Source: Flavobacterium sp. 1355
GTDB taxonomy: Bacteria; Bacteroidota; Bacteroidia; Flavobacteriales; Flavobacteriaceae
Reading direction: 5' to 3'
NCBI RefSeq assembly: GCF_017833415.1
Contig: NZ_JAFICC010000004.1
Coordinates: 1 to 64,000, forward strand
DNA: 64,000 nt
The stretch's first letter is position 1. Every line of letters starts with the position of its first letter. Made by a program: the position numbers and the translations under genes. The notes beneath the pieces were generated by a model. It saw nothing but the letters and a program-made list of their open reading frames with translations, searched no databases and was not told the origin of the DNA. This document shows, piece after piece, positions 52,278 through 61,569 of the stretch.

Positions 52278-52633
52278 TGGAAAAACCAATAAAAGCTAAA
52301 CCTCATTTTTATGCATGTTGTTTTTTGGAGCTTCAAAAAATTGCTGTCGATTTTGGTTACAATTTATTGCTTCATGGTAGTATGGCCCGAGATATGGATT
52401 TGGTCGCAGTTCCATGGGTTAACGATCCTAAAACGCATTTAGAATTGTTGCAAGCTTTTTCACTGTATCTAAATGGCATTGTTGGGGAAGGCTTGGAAAA
52501 TAATTATATGTTTTCAATGTTGCCAGGTGGAAGATCTTCGTATGTAATAAATCTTAATCGGGGAGGGCAGTACAATCATTATGTTGACGAACAGTATTAT
52601 TTAGATATTTCAATTACACCTCTTCAAAAGTAA
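52277..52633 (+). CDS. Unknown protein, minimal nucleotidyltransferase-like motif
   Basis: The 118-residue protein contains LLHGSMARDMDLVAVPW, resembling the GS...D-x-D core of nucleotidyltransferase-fold proteins, though shorter than the enzyme motif. It sits between amidase and spanin-like genes, an unexpected place for such a fold. Function unknown. Confidence 0.6.
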   Translation: MEKPIKAKPHFYACCFLELQKIAVDFGYNLLLHGSMARDMDLVAVPWVNDPKTHLELLQAFSLYLNGIVGEGLENNYMFSMLPGGRSSYVINLNRGGQYNHYVDEQYYLDISITPLQK

Positions 52634-52637
52634 AATC

Positions 52638-53255
52638 ATGCAATTATCAATTATTTCCCAAAACATAAAAACTATTCTGATAGGAATTGCAATTGCTGTT
52701 GCAGTTTGGTTTTACAAGGATTACAAGTACCAAATTTCAGAAAATCAAAGACAAACTGAAAATGCAAGTCAGCAAAGGAAAGCGGATAGCTTGCGTTTTA
52801 GTAGTCAGATCTTAAGTGAAAGAGAGCTTAAAGATTATCTGCAATATCAAAATTCAGATCTGAAAATGAAACTGGAAAATGCCGGTATAAAAGAAAGTCG
52901 AATTCAGAGTATAATTTCGCAGACTTTGAAGTATCGCGATACAACGAAAAGAGAAACTGATATTTCCGGATTGATCGATGCTATCAAAAATAGTGTTCCT
53001 AAACAGCAGCGGTGGATTGATTCATCTAAATGCTTAACAAATTCTGGGCTTGCATTATATGACGGTACAACTCTTAAAATTATAGTTGATGATCGCCAGT
53101 TTAATAATAAATCTGATGCTGTTGCATATTGGGAAAGGAGACAATGGAAATTCTTAGGAATTAAGACACGGTTACTTGGCCGTAAAGAATATACTTCTCA
53201 GTCTTTCGATGAATGTGGGGAGAGTCGGACAATTAAAATTGAAAAGAAAGAATAA
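52638..53255 (+). CDS. Spanin-like membrane protein
   Basis: The 205-residue protein has an N-terminal membrane anchor (TILIGIAIAVAVWFYKDY) followed by a long helical periplasmic part and a C-terminal globular stretch. This is the shape of an inner-membrane spanin and it ends the lysis cassette. The spanin role is inferred from topology and position. Confidence 0.6.
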   Translation: MQLSIISQNIKTILIGIAIAVAVWFYKDYKYQISENQRQTENASQQRKADSLRFSSQILSERELKDYLQYQNSDLKMKLENAGIKESRIQSIISQTLKYRDTTKRETDISGLIDAIKNSVPKQQRWIDSSKCLTNSGLALYDGTTLKIIVDDRQFNNKSDAVAYWERRQWKFLGIKTRLLGRKEYTSQSFDECGESRTIKIEKKE

Positions 53256-53261
53256 TATAAA

Positions 53262-53291
53262 CAAAAAAGCATCCGATTGGATGTTTTTTTG
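53262..53291 (+). terminator. Terminator at the end of the late region
   Basis: AGCATCC pairs with GGATGT (one G-U pair) around GATT, followed by TTTTTTT. Confidence 0.75.
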
Positions 53292-53292
53292 T

Positions 53293-53760
53293 TTATCTCT
53301 CTTGGACTAAGCGCGTACCGAAAATATCGGCAGTGTCTAACATCTCGTGCTCATCAAAATCAGGCATAAATTTACATTTAATTAAACCTGGTGTCGCGGG
53401 TAATTTATTTTCCATACTTTCAAACATTTGCTTTACGTCTGTAGCGTTATATTCGATATTTGCTACCACTGTCTGTCCATATTTTTTATATGAGTTTGAT
53501 CCAGGATAAAATACCAGTACCAATGTGGGATTCAATCCCCATTGCTTTAGCAACGTTGTTGTGGTCCACCTATTACCTTCGTTCCTTTTCGTGGAAGCGT
53601 GATCTTCTATTTCGGCCATTCTTTTCTTAAAGGTTTGTAGTTTTATAGATTGCACTTGAGTTAATAATTTATTTGTCTGTAATTCTTCTACTGAATGTTT
53701 ATAAAGCTCGTACAGATTATAAACATGTTCTTCATCGAATAAATTAAGATTTAAAGACAT
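53293..53760 (-). CDS. Unknown protein next to the integrase
   Basis: The 155-residue protein begins MSLNLNLFDEE; a helical region follows and then a beta-rich C-terminus. The N-terminal LNLNLF is similar to, but lacks the Gln of, the clamp-binding QLNLF. It is co-directional with integrase, 114 bp downstream. No family was recognised. Confidence 0.55.
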   Translation of the reverse strand: MSLNLNLFDEEHVYNLYELYKHSVEELQTNKLLTQVQSIKLQTFKKRMAEIEDHASTKRNEGNRWTTTTLLKQWGLNPTLVLVFYPGSNSYKKYGQTVVANIEYNATDVKQMFESMENKLPATPGLIKCKFMPDFDEHEMLDTADIFGTRLVQER

Positions 53761-53873
53761 AGTAATATATTTTTAGGTACTTTAAAGATAGGGAAATAAC
53801 TGGAAATTTTTGCATTACAGAATATTTCTGATTAAGATGGGTTTTGATAATGTATATATACTTCTTAATAATT

Positions 53874-55034
53874 TTAAAGTGCTGGCGCATTCTCCAGTAT
53901 GTTTCTACGATTGATTTCTTTAAGGTCCGTTATATAAATCTGGGTAGTGACTTGTGATGTATGGCCAAATAAATCCTTCAGAGCGTCAATAGAAACACCT
54001 GCTAAAATCATTTTATTTGCACCGTGTTTCTTCATTGCATATAAATTCATATCAATCCCTAATCCTTTTTTTACGATTCTTTCCCAGCGTTTAGTTGCTG
54101 TATCTCTCTTTAATTTAGTTGAGCCTGGAATAAAATCTAATTTTGCTCCGACATTCCCTTTTCCTTGCTGCCTAAAACTTCCAAATAAATAAAAGTACTC
54201 CGGTAGATTTTCAAATCTCATGGAGTGTAATATTTCACTGAGATGTTGATTTATTGGAACAATACGTTCTTTATTAGTTTTAGTAATCTCTGCAGGCAAT
54301 GTTATTTTTGAATTAGAAAGATCAATCATTCCTAATGTAATTTTCAAGATTTCCTCTGGGCGAATTCCGGTATAAAATATTGTTGAGCAAAAATTCCAGA
54401 AATTACGATGATTGTTCTGCATTTCTATTTTGATTTTTTGAAAATCTTTATCGGAAGCAGGAACATTGGCTCGGCTTTCCGCAACGGCCATATTATTTAT
54501 CTTATGTGCAGGATTGGTTTCTATAATATCCCATTGGATTAATTCACTCATGATCGCTTTTAAGTGATTCAAATGTTTATTATATGCATTGTTGGTCCAT
54601 TTGCGCTGCTCTTTTGCTTTTTCCATTATCAGCTTTATGTGAACTCGTTTCGCATCAACGATAGGCAACTGTGACATATCAAGCGTCTTTACAGCGTCTT
54701 TAACGAATTTAATGGTGCCGTTGTATCCGGAGAGGGTTTTCACACCGATGCTGGATTTCTTTTTATCAATTGCAAAATCAAGAGCATCTATTAAAGTTAA
54801 ATTACTTTGCGCTGTAATTACGTCCGGGATTTGAGGATTCCAACCTTCTTTAAGTTTCTGGTGCAGTGCATCGCGAAGCAGATTTGCTTCGATTTCTCTT
54901 TTTTTATAATTGTCAATGTAATTGATTCCGTACTTAAAACGGAAAAGAACCTTGTTGTATCTAAAGTAGACAAACCAGGATTTAGAAAGATCGTCATATT
55001 TGACCACCTTCGGGATAGTGTAGATTGATTTCAT
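53874..55034 (-). CDS. Tyrosine recombinase (phage integrase)
   Basis: The 386-residue product has an N-terminal arm-binding/SAM-like region, then a catalytic domain. Arg is in FYTGIRPEEIL, the box II region is MKKHGANKMI (the family variant with Lys for Arg), then FGHTSQVTTQIYI with the His and the nucleophilic Tyr in YI. It joins attP to the tRNA-Ser site. The ATG at 55034 is preferred; an upstream ATG at 55073 adds 13 residues of weak character. It lies ~135 bp from attR. Confidence 0.88.
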   Translation of the reverse strand: MKSIYTIPKVVKYDDLSKSWFVYFRYNKVLFRFKYGINYIDNYKKREIEANLLRDALHQKLKEGWNPQIPDVITAQSNLTLIDALDFAIDKKKSSIGVKTLSGYNGTIKFVKDAVKTLDMSQLPIVDAKRVHIKLIMEKAKEQRKWTNNAYNKHLNHLKAIMSELIQWDIIETNPAHKINNMAVAESRANVPASDKDFQKIKIEMQNNHRNFWNFCSTIFYTGIRPEEILKITLGMIDLSNSKITLPAEITKTNKERIVPINQHLSEILHSMRFENLPEYFYLFGSFRQQGKGNVGAKLDFIPGSTKLKRDTATKRWERIVKKGLGIDMNLYAMKKHGANKMILAGVSIDALKDLFGHTSQVTTQIYITDLKEINRRNILENAPAL

Positions 55035-55104
55035 TTTAATTTGTTTAAGAATTAAAATGTTTGCGGGGGACATTTAATCAATCGTATGAACTGAAGCGAT
55101 CACT

Positions 55105-55118
55105 TTTTGTTCACTTTT
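55105..55118 (+). repeat. Candidate integrase arm site, right end
   Basis: TTTTGTTCACTTTT is identical to 1131-1144 near attL and lies 50 bp inside the attR core. Confidence 0.5.
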
Positions 55119-55131
55119 ATTTATAAAAAAA

Positions 55132-55163
55132 CGGGAAGCCTTTTGTTTATTAAGCTTCCCGAG
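55132..55163 (-). terminator. tRNA-Ser terminator supplied by the prophage
   Basis: CGGGAAGC pairs with GCTTCCCG and, on the minus strand, is followed by TTTTTTT. It sits just past the tRNA 3' end on the phage side, replacing the displaced host terminator at 971-1010. Confidence 0.7.
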
Positions 55164-55167
55164 TTCA

Positions 55168-55182
55168 GCGGAGAAAGAGGGA
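55168..55182. other. attR core within tRNA-Ser 3' end
   Basis: GCGGAGAAAGAGGGA, the same 15-mer as attL at 1036-1050 in direct orientation. It keeps the tRNA intact after integration. Confidence 0.85.
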
Positions 55183-55253
55183 TTCGAACCCCCGGACCTG
55201 TTACAGTCAACAGTTTTCAAGACTGCCGCATTCGACCGCTCTGCCATTTCTCC
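55169..55253 (-). tRNA. tRNA-Ser (anticodon UGA)
   Basis: The 85-nt tRNA has acceptor stem GGAGAAA/TTTCTCC with discriminator G and a long variable arm typical of serine tRNAs. The anticodon loop CTTGAAA has the UGA anticodon and the T arm is GGGGGTTCGAATCCCT. The CCA end is not encoded. It is the integration target of the prophage. Confidence 0.95.
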
Positions 55254-55285
55254 AGTATGTCGCTATCATTTTGTGATTGCGAGTG

Positions 55286-55315
55286 CAAATATAAGACGCT
55301 TTTTCGGTTCTCAAA
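55286..55315 (-). promoter_or_regulatory. tRNA-Ser promoter
   Basis: On the minus strand TTTG (55315-55312) and TATATTTG (55293-55286) lie 18 bp apart, a normal Bacteroidota promoter. It starts about 25 bp before the tRNA. Confidence 0.65.
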
Positions 55316-55401
55316 ACTTTTTGAGCACTTTTTTTAAACTTTTTTTTGAAGGATTTTTAAGTGCTTAATTATCAGTATTTCTGAAAAATATTTTTTTGCA
55401 G

Positions 55402-55803
55402 TTATAGTTCCAAATCATCTAAAATTGGTACTGGTGTCTTATTCTCATCGACTGCAACAAAAGAAAAAGTTCCTGAAACCACAGTTTCACGAAGTTCAGA
55501 ATACATTTGTTCCATAAAAATGTCTACGTGAATCTTGCAGCTTGTTCTTCCGACACTCATAACTTTTGCAACTAATTCTATTAAAGTTCCGGCTGGAATT
55601 GCTTTTTTAAAATCAATTTGACCCGTAGAAATTGTAACAACCTTCTTTCGGCTGAATCTTGTTGCGCAAATAAAAGCAACTTCATCCATAAGATGAAGCG
55701 CAGTTCCGCCAAATAAAGTATCATAATGATTTGTTGTACTAGGAAAAACGGCTTTAAAAATGTGGGTTTCCGATTTTAAAATTCTCTCTTCTATTGTGCC
55801 CAT
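55402..55803 (-). CDS. Acyl-CoA thioesterase (hotdog fold, YciA-like)
   Basis: The 133 residues show the hotdog core: NHYDTLFGGTALHLMDEVAFICATR, then VVTISTGQIDFKKAIPAGTLIELVAKV and VGRTSCKIHVDI. The family hydrolyses acyl-CoA thioesters. It is host DNA to the right of the prophage, 1 bp from ribB/A-type gene. Confidence 0.85.
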   Translation of the reverse strand: MGTIEERILKSETHIFKAVFPSTTNHYDTLFGGTALHLMDEVAFICATRFSRKKVVTISTGQIDFKKAIPAGTLIELVAKVMSVGRTSCKIHVDIFMEQMYSELRETVVSGTFSFVAVDENKTPVPILDDLEL

Positions 55804-55804
55804 A

Positions 55805-56938
55805 TTAGTAATTTACGTATTCAGTAATTTCAAGTCCATAACCGATCATTCCAACACGTTTGGTTTGTTCTGTATTTGATACTAATCTAATTTTAGAAAT
55901 ATCTATATCATGCAGAATTTGTGCTCCGATCCCGTAGTCCTTGCTATCAATGATTACTTTTGGAGCTTTTAACGTACCATTAGATTGTAATGCTCTTAAT
56001 TCTGAAATTCTGTTTAAAAGGTTTACAGCAGTCATATCCTGATTAATGAAAATTACGGCACCTTTTCCATTTTCATTAATGACTTTAAACATATCGTCTA
56101 ATTGTTGTTCTGCATTATTAGTTAATGTTCCCAGAAGATCATTATTCACTTGAGAAGAGTGTATTCTGGTTAAGATCGGCTCACCCAGGTTCCATGTGCC
56201 TTTAGTTAAGGCAATATGAATTTGTTTATTTGTTGTTTGTTCATACGCTCTTAATCTGAAAGTTCCAAAACGAGTTTCAATATCAAAATCCTCTTTTTTA
56301 ACAATTAGACTGTCGTGCTGCATTCTGTAAGCAACAAGATCTTCTATAGAGACTAATTTTAAATTAAATTTCTGAGCTACTTTTATTAATTCCGGTAAAC
56401 GCGACATAGTCCCGTCCTCGTTTAATATTTCGCAGATAACCCCCGCTGGTTTAAAACCTGCTAATCTCGCAAAATCAATTGCAGCTTCTGTGTGGCCGGT
56501 TCTTCTTAAAACCCCCCCTTGTTTGGCAATAAGAGGGAATATATGTCCCGGACGTGCTAAATCATGTGGTTTTGTAGATGGATCAACCAGGGCCTGAACT
56601 GTTTTAGAGCGATCTGCCGCTGAAATTCCGGTAGTAACTCCATTTCCCTTCAAATCTATAGAAACTGTAAAAGCGGTCTCCATATGATCTGTATTGTTCG
56701 TAACCATTGCACGTAGATCAAGTTCTTTACAACGACTTTCAGTAAGTGGCGTGCAGATTAATCCGCGACCGTGTGTAGCCATAAAGTTGATCATTTCAGG
56801 TGTTACTTTTTCGGCTGCTGCCAAAAAATCACCTTCGTTTTCTCGATCTTCATCATCGACTACAATTATTACTTTACCCTGACGAATATCTTCTATAGCT
56901 TCTTCAATGGTATTAAGTTGTATTTTTGTTGCTGACAT
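55805..56938 (-). CDS. ribB: 3,4-dihydroxy-2-butanone-4-phosphate synthase with degenerate GTP cyclohydrolase II domain
   Basis: The 377 residues contain a full RibB domain (1-205): [11 protein letters not shown] metal/substrate motif, [17 protein letters not shown] and [14 protein letters not shown]. The second half has the GTP cyclohydrolase II outline ([15 protein letters not shown]), but the zinc-binding cysteines normally in the HSECLTGD...RCDCG block are absent. The cyclohydrolase half is therefore probably inactive, as in RibBX-type proteins, and a separate ribA is expected elsewhere. Confidence 0.85.
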   Translation of the reverse strand: MSATKIQLNTIEEAIEDIRQGKVIIVVDDEDRENEGDFLAAAEKVTPEMINFMATHGRGLICTPLTESRCKELDLRAMVTNNTDHMETAFTVSIDLKGNGVTTGISAADRSKTVQALVDPSTKPHDLARPGHIFPLIAKQGGVLRRTGHTEAAIDFARLAGFKPAGVICEILNEDGTMSRLPELIKVAQKFNLKLVSIEDLVAYRMQHDSLIVKKEDFDIETRFGTFRLRAYEQTTNKQIHIALTKGTWNLGEPILTRIHSSQVNNDLLGTLTNNAEQQLDDMFKVINENGKGAVIFINQDMTAVNLLNRISELRALQSNGTLKAPKVIIDSKDYGIGAQILHDIDISKIRLVSNTEQTKRVGMIGYGLEITEYVNY

Positions 56939-56940
56939 AA

Positions 56941-58395
56941 TTATTGTTTGTTTTGAACAGGGAAAAACCGTTCGGAAATTTTTTGAAATAGTTGTGATAT
57001 TGGTGTCGTAATGGCGTCAAAGTTGATTAAACCGTTATCATTTGTAGCGCGATAAGTCAGTAATACAGCCAATGGCGATAATATAAAAGACGACATCCAT
57101 GATCCCATAAAAGGAGTCATACCGCCTTCTTGAGAAAGCCTTTTTCCAAAAGTATTGATGAAATGAAATGTAATAAAAATTAAAACGGCAAATACAATTG
57201 GCAAACCAAGACCACCCTTTCTTATAATTGCTCCTAGCGGAGCACCAATAAAAAACATTAAGAAACAGGCAAAAGCGATAACGAATTTCTCGTATAGTGC
57301 AGTAAGATGTTTGTTGATGTCTCTTTGCTTGTCTTTTAAATCTTTTTGAGTCGTTTCTATAGAGTAAATATTGCTGGTCACATTACTGGCAGCCATTTTT
57401 AGAAGATCAGATTTTTGTTTATTTGTATATAAGGACAAAAGATTGTTAGGAAGTGGTTTTTTCTTTTTTTCAGTCTTTAATACTTTCGGGGAACTTTTAA
57501 TCCCAACCCGCTGATTAATATTTTCAGAAAAAGAAACTATTTCATTCTTTAGGTTTTTATTCAGGGAATCTAATGTATATCGCAATTCATTAACATTTAA
57601 CATTCCGTTTGTGCTTCCGACACTTTCCTGGCTATCATCAGTTTTATTTAATTCTGATAAATCTATATTAATGATTTGTTTCTTAAATTCTCCTTTTATG
57701 AAAGGTAATTTTGTGCGATCCTCGTATTTTTTTGGTGTAACATCCTGATAATAATAGCCGTCATTTAAAACTAATTTTAAAATACTAGACTTTTCGTTAC
57801 TTATCAGTTCACCATTTTTTGCTTTTATTACAGTTTTGTTTTCACCGTAGTTATTAGCTTTTTCATGAATTGTAACTCCGGTCAAAATATTACCATTCTC
57901 ACCGGATTTTTTATTAACCTTGATATTATAGGTTCCTACATCATTAAACTGTCCTTCTGCAATTGCCATGGCAGGCTTTGCCTGAGCAATGTTTTTTCGG
58001 AAATTAACAAATTTATATTCAGCGTAGGGAATTACATTGTTTGCAAACCAAAAAGCAACAAAGCTTAAGACACAAATGAAGATAATTAAAACCCTCATTG
58101 CTCTTTGTAGTGATATTCCCGAAGATTTCATTGCTGCAAATTCATAATTCTCAGCAAGATTACCAAAAGTCATAATGGATGCTAATAAAACCGATAGTGG
58201 TAAAACCAGCGGAATAATTCTTGGCATTGAGAAAAGCAGGAATTTTACAACCAGAATCAAATCAAGATCCTTACCTGCAAGTTCAGAAATGAACAACCAG
58301 ACTGTCTGAAGTATGAATATAAAAAACAGGATTACAAAAACCGTAGTAAATGTAGTCAAAAATGTTTTTAATAAGTATTTGTCTAAAATTTTCAA
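56941..58395 (-). CDS. LptF/LptG-type permease (YjgP/YjgQ family)
   Basis: The 484 residues have three N-terminal membrane segments and three C-terminal ones around a ~250-residue periplasmic domain. Family marks include NYEFAAMKSSGISL near the N-terminus and GAPLGAIIRKGGLGLPI near the C-terminus. Part of the ABC transporter that extracts lipopolysaccharide. Which of the two subunits is not resolved by eye. Confidence 0.85.
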   Translation of the reverse strand: MKILDKYLLKTFLTTFTTVFVILFFIFILQTVWLFISELAGKDLDLILVVKFLLFSMPRIIPLVLPLSVLLASIMTFGNLAENYEFAAMKSSGISLQRAMRVLIIFICVLSFVAFWFANNVIPYAEYKFVNFRKNIAQAKPAMAIAEGQFNDVGTYNIKVNKKSGENGNILTGVTIHEKANNYGENKTVIKAKNGELISNEKSSILKLVLNDGYYYQDVTPKKYEDRTKLPFIKGEFKKQIINIDLSELNKTDDSQESVGSTNGMLNVNELRYTLDSLNKNLKNEIVSFSENINQRVGIKSSPKVLKTEKKKKPLPNNLLSLYTNKQKSDLLKMAASNVTSNIYSIETTQKDLKDKQRDINKHLTALYEKFVIAFACFLMFFIGAPLGAIIRKGGLGLPIVFAVLIFITFHFINTFGKRLSQEGGMTPFMGSWMSSFILSPLAVLLTYRATNDNGLINFDAITTPISQLFQKISERFFPVQNKQ

Positions 58396-58403
58396 CCTTG
58401 TAA

Positions 58404-59051
58404 TTAATCTAATTTATTGATGTAGTATTTTGGATATTTGCTCGCTACAAAGGTAAATTGATTTTTTGATAAAGGCTGATTGGTTTTAAAAGAATTAACG
58501 GTCAAAGTGGTTTTTGTTCCATTTTTTCCGGTTTCAATCAAATTGTAAATATGTTTTGTTTGTACATCAATACCCAATAGGATTTCTTTTCTTTGATCTT
58601 TAGCGTTTGTAGGGGCTAATTTGATGTATTGGATTTTTCTTCCTTTTACATTCTGAACGATATCCATATTGTATTTATAACCAGAATTAAAGAAAGTAAG
58701 CATTTTTGAAGGTGTAATAGCTGTGTCATCTTTTTCGTTTACTTTAGAAATTGTAACTTCTTCATCTTCAGGGACAATTGTGTAGGTCTTCTGACCGTCA
58801 AATATCTTGGTAACTCCCATAAAATTTAATACATATTGATTTCCTTTCATGATTACATTTCCTTTGCTGTCCTGATTAATATTTTCTTTGGCGTTATTTA
58901 GAGAATATTTAAAATCAATTGAGATATTATCGTAGCTTTTTATTTTAGCTGTCACCTGGTTCAATAAATCTTTGGCTTTTTTATCCTGAGCCTGAATAGA
59001 AGTGATGTTTAATAGCAAAATAACAGCTATTTGCAGGCACTTTTTAGTCAT
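58404..59051 (-). CDS. lolA: Outer-membrane lipoprotein carrier protein LolA
   Basis: The 215-residue product starts with a signal peptide (MTKKCLQIAVILLLNITSIQ) and a LolA-type body (KSYDNISIDFKYSLNNA, GNQYVLNFMGVTKIFDGQ, KMLTFFNSGYKYN). It ferries lipoproteins across the periplasm. The frame continues upstream to 59141, inside the FtsK gene; the start at 59051 was chosen for its signal peptide. Confidence 0.8.
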   Translation of the reverse strand: MTKKCLQIAVILLLNITSIQAQDKKAKDLLNQVTAKIKSYDNISIDFKYSLNNAKENINQDSKGNVIMKGNQYVLNFMGVTKIFDGQKTYTIVPEDEEVTISKVNEKDDTAITPSKMLTFFNSGYKYNMDIVQNVKGRKIQYIKLAPTNAKDQRKEILLGIDVQTKHIYNLIETGKNGTKTTLTVNSFKTNQPLSKNQFTFVASKYPKYYINKLD

Positions 59052-59103
59052 GTTAGTGATAGAATTGTTTTGGATTTCCTGAATTTTCGTTTTCATGATG
59101 GGG

Positions 59104-61551
59104 TTAATTTTGTTCATTATTAAAAAATTGATCAAGAGCACTCAAATCTGAGATGTTGACACTGCGTGCTTTACTGCCTTCAAACGGACCAACAATTCCA
59201 GCTGCTTCCAGCTGATCGATCAGACGACCGGCTCTGTTGTATCCTAATTTTAATTTTCTTTGCAGTAAAGAAGCAGAACCTTGCTGTGCATTGACTATTA
59301 TCTCTGCAGCCTCTCTAAATAAAGTATCTCTTTCGGAAATATCCATATCAAGATTAATGCCACTTTCTTCACCAACAAACTCAGGAAGTAAATAAGCAGT
59401 GGCATAAGCTTTTTGTCCACCAATAAAATCAGTAATTTTTTCAACTTCAGGAGTATCGATAAAAGCACACTGAACACGTACAACATCATTACCATTAGTA
59501 TATAATAAATCTCCTCGTCCAATCAATTGATCGGCACCCTGAGTGTCCAAAATTGTTCTCGAGTCAATTTTTGAAGTTACCCTAAATGCAATTCTCGCAG
59601 GGAAGTTAGCTTTGATTAAACCGGTAATTACGTTTACAGACGGTCTTTGTGTAGCAATAATTAAGTGAATACCAATAGCACGTGCTAACTGAGCCAAACG
59701 GGCAATCGGAATTTCAACCTCTTTACCTGCCGTCATAATTAAATCGGCAAACTCATCGACTACCAAAACAATGTAAGGTAAAAATCGGTGTCCCGCTTCA
59801 GGATTTAATTTTCTCGATTTAAATTTTTCGTTGTATTCTTTGATATTACGAACCATCGCATCTTTCAATAGTGAATAGCGATTATCCATTTCAACACAAA
59901 GTGAATTTAAAGTGTTCACCACTTTTGCATTATCTGTAATAATAGCGTCTTCCGTATCTGGAAGTTTGGCCAGATAATGCCTTTCGATTTTATTGAAAAG
60001 TGTAAGCTCTACCTTTTTTGGATCTACCAAAACAAACTTTACTTCTGCCGGATGTTTTTTGTATAAAAGCGAGGTCAATACAGCATTTAATCCAACAGAT
60101 TTTCCTTGTCCTGTTGCTCCGGCCATCAGTAAGTGGGGCATTTTGGCAAGATCGACAACAAAAGTTTCGTTAGAAATGGTTTTTCCTAAAGCAATTGGCA
60201 GCTCCATTTCAGCTTCCTGAAATTTAGCGGACCCAATAACGCTCTTCATGGAAACCATTGTGGGGTTTTTGTTCGGAACCTCAATACCGATAGTTCCTTT
60301 TCCTGGAATTGGTGCAATAATACGGATTCCCAGAGCAGATAATGATAAAGCGATATCATCTTCTAAACTCTTGATTTTAGAAATTCTGATTCCGGCTTCC
60401 GGTACTATTTCGTATAATGTTACCGACGGGCCAACTGTTGCCTTAATCTGTGCAATCTCAATTTTATAGTTACGAAGCGTATCTACAATCTTGTTTTTGT
60501 TTTCTTCTAATTCTTCCTGATTAATGGTAATTCCTCCAGTTGAATATTCTTTTAATAAATCAATGGTTGGAAATTTGTAATTTGAAAGATCTAAAGTTGG
60601 ATCAAATAATCCAAAATCGGCCACAAGGCGAGAGGCAAGATTTTCTTCTATAATATCCTCTTCTTCGGCTTTTTCAATAACAAATTCTTCTGTATGTACA
60701 GGAGCTTCTGTTGTTGGGTTTATGTTCATTTGAAGGGGTTTTAAAACCGGATTCAAATCAATTTCTGATGAATTTGTAATAGTTGGTTTTAAAGCTTCTT
60801 TGTTGATTTCGAATTTAGAATCTTCGCTTTTTAAATGAATATTATCCTGTTCTTCCTCAAATTCTTCAACAGCAAATTCTTCAAGATTATATGCACTTTC
60901 TGGTTGGGGCTGTGTTTTAAGTGCGCTTAATTCGGTCTTAATGTCGTTTTTTGTTGAATCAAAATAAGATTGAATTTTTTCCGGAGATAATTTTATTTTA
61001 AAAATTAAATACACGATCAATCCAAAAAGAAGGGCTAATAGAGTCCCTGTTTTTCCGATATAATCCTGCGAAAACAAATTAAGCTCATAACCAATAGTTC
61101 CGCCCAATTCAGGTGCAGAAGTTGCAAAAAAGCCAAATAATATAGAAACAATTATTATGGCAAATAAATCCCAGAACCAAATATTTTTTAGTTTTTTGAG
61201 GGATAATTCCAATGCTAAAAACATTCCGGTAAGGAAAAATAGTCGCACAAAAATAAAAGATGCCAATCCAAAACCTTTGTATACAATTAAATCGGATAAA
61301 TAAGCACCAAATTTCCCGAGCCAGTTCTGTACAACCTCTGTTCGGTCATCAAGCTGGCTGACAGCACTCTGGTCAGATTGTCCGTTGATATAAAAGGAAA
61401 TAAATGCAACTAATAATGCAATAGAAAATAATACCAAAAGGCATCCTAAAACAAAACGTTGTTGTTTGTTTGGCCTCCAAGATCTTACAGTTGTCTCAGT
61501 TTTTGGTTCTTTTTTTTTGTCTAAAGTTTCTTTTTTGGTTGTTTTTGCCAT
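59104..61551 (-). CDS. ftsK: FtsK/SpoIIIE DNA translocase
   Basis: The 815 residues have N-terminal membrane segments (~35-185), a variable linker and the motor: Walker A GATGQGKS, Walker B VLVVDEFADL. The C-terminal gamma winged helix (RKLKLGYNRAGRLIDQLEAAGIVGP) recognises orienting DNA sequences. It moves chromosome ends during division. Confidence 0.93.
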   Translation of the reverse strand: MAKTTKKETLDKKKEPKTETTVRSWRPNKQQRFVLGCLLVLFSIALLVAFISFYINGQSDQSAVSQLDDRTEVVQNWLGKFGAYLSDLIVYKGFGLASFIFVRLFFLTGMFLALELSLKKLKNIWFWDLFAIIIVSILFGFFATSAPELGGTIGYELNLFSQDYIGKTGTLLALLFGLIVYLIFKIKLSPEKIQSYFDSTKNDIKTELSALKTQPQPESAYNLEEFAVEEFEEEQDNIHLKSEDSKFEINKEALKPTITNSSEIDLNPVLKPLQMNINPTTEAPVHTEEFVIEKAEEEDIIEENLASRLVADFGLFDPTLDLSNYKFPTIDLLKEYSTGGITINQEELEENKNKIVDTLRNYKIEIAQIKATVGPSVTLYEIVPEAGIRISKIKSLEDDIALSLSALGIRIIAPIPGKGTIGIEVPNKNPTMVSMKSVIGSAKFQEAEMELPIALGKTISNETFVVDLAKMPHLLMAGATGQGKSVGLNAVLTSLLYKKHPAEVKFVLVDPKKVELTLFNKIERHYLAKLPDTEDAIITDNAKVVNTLNSLCVEMDNRYSLLKDAMVRNIKEYNEKFKSRKLNPEAGHRFLPYIVLVVDEFADLIMTAGKEVEIPIARLAQLARAIGIHLIIATQRPSVNVITGLIKANFPARIAFRVTSKIDSRTILDTQGADQLIGRGDLLYTNGNDVVRVQCAFIDTPEVEKITDFIGGQKAYATAYLLPEFVGEESGINLDMDISERDTLFREAAEIIVNAQQGSASLLQRKLKLGYNRAGRLIDQLEAAGIVGPFEGSKARSVNISDLSALDQFFNNEQN

Positions 61552-61569
61552 TCTTTCGTTTAGTATTGC

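Noticed and set aside
53293..53760. Fifth clamp-binding protein (MSLNLNLF)
   Set aside because: The key Gln of the motif is replaced, and the gene is far from the clamp region; noted but not counted.
55107..55337. 76-codon plus-strand frame across the tRNA
   Set aside because: It covers the tRNA-Ser gene and terminator on the opposite strand.
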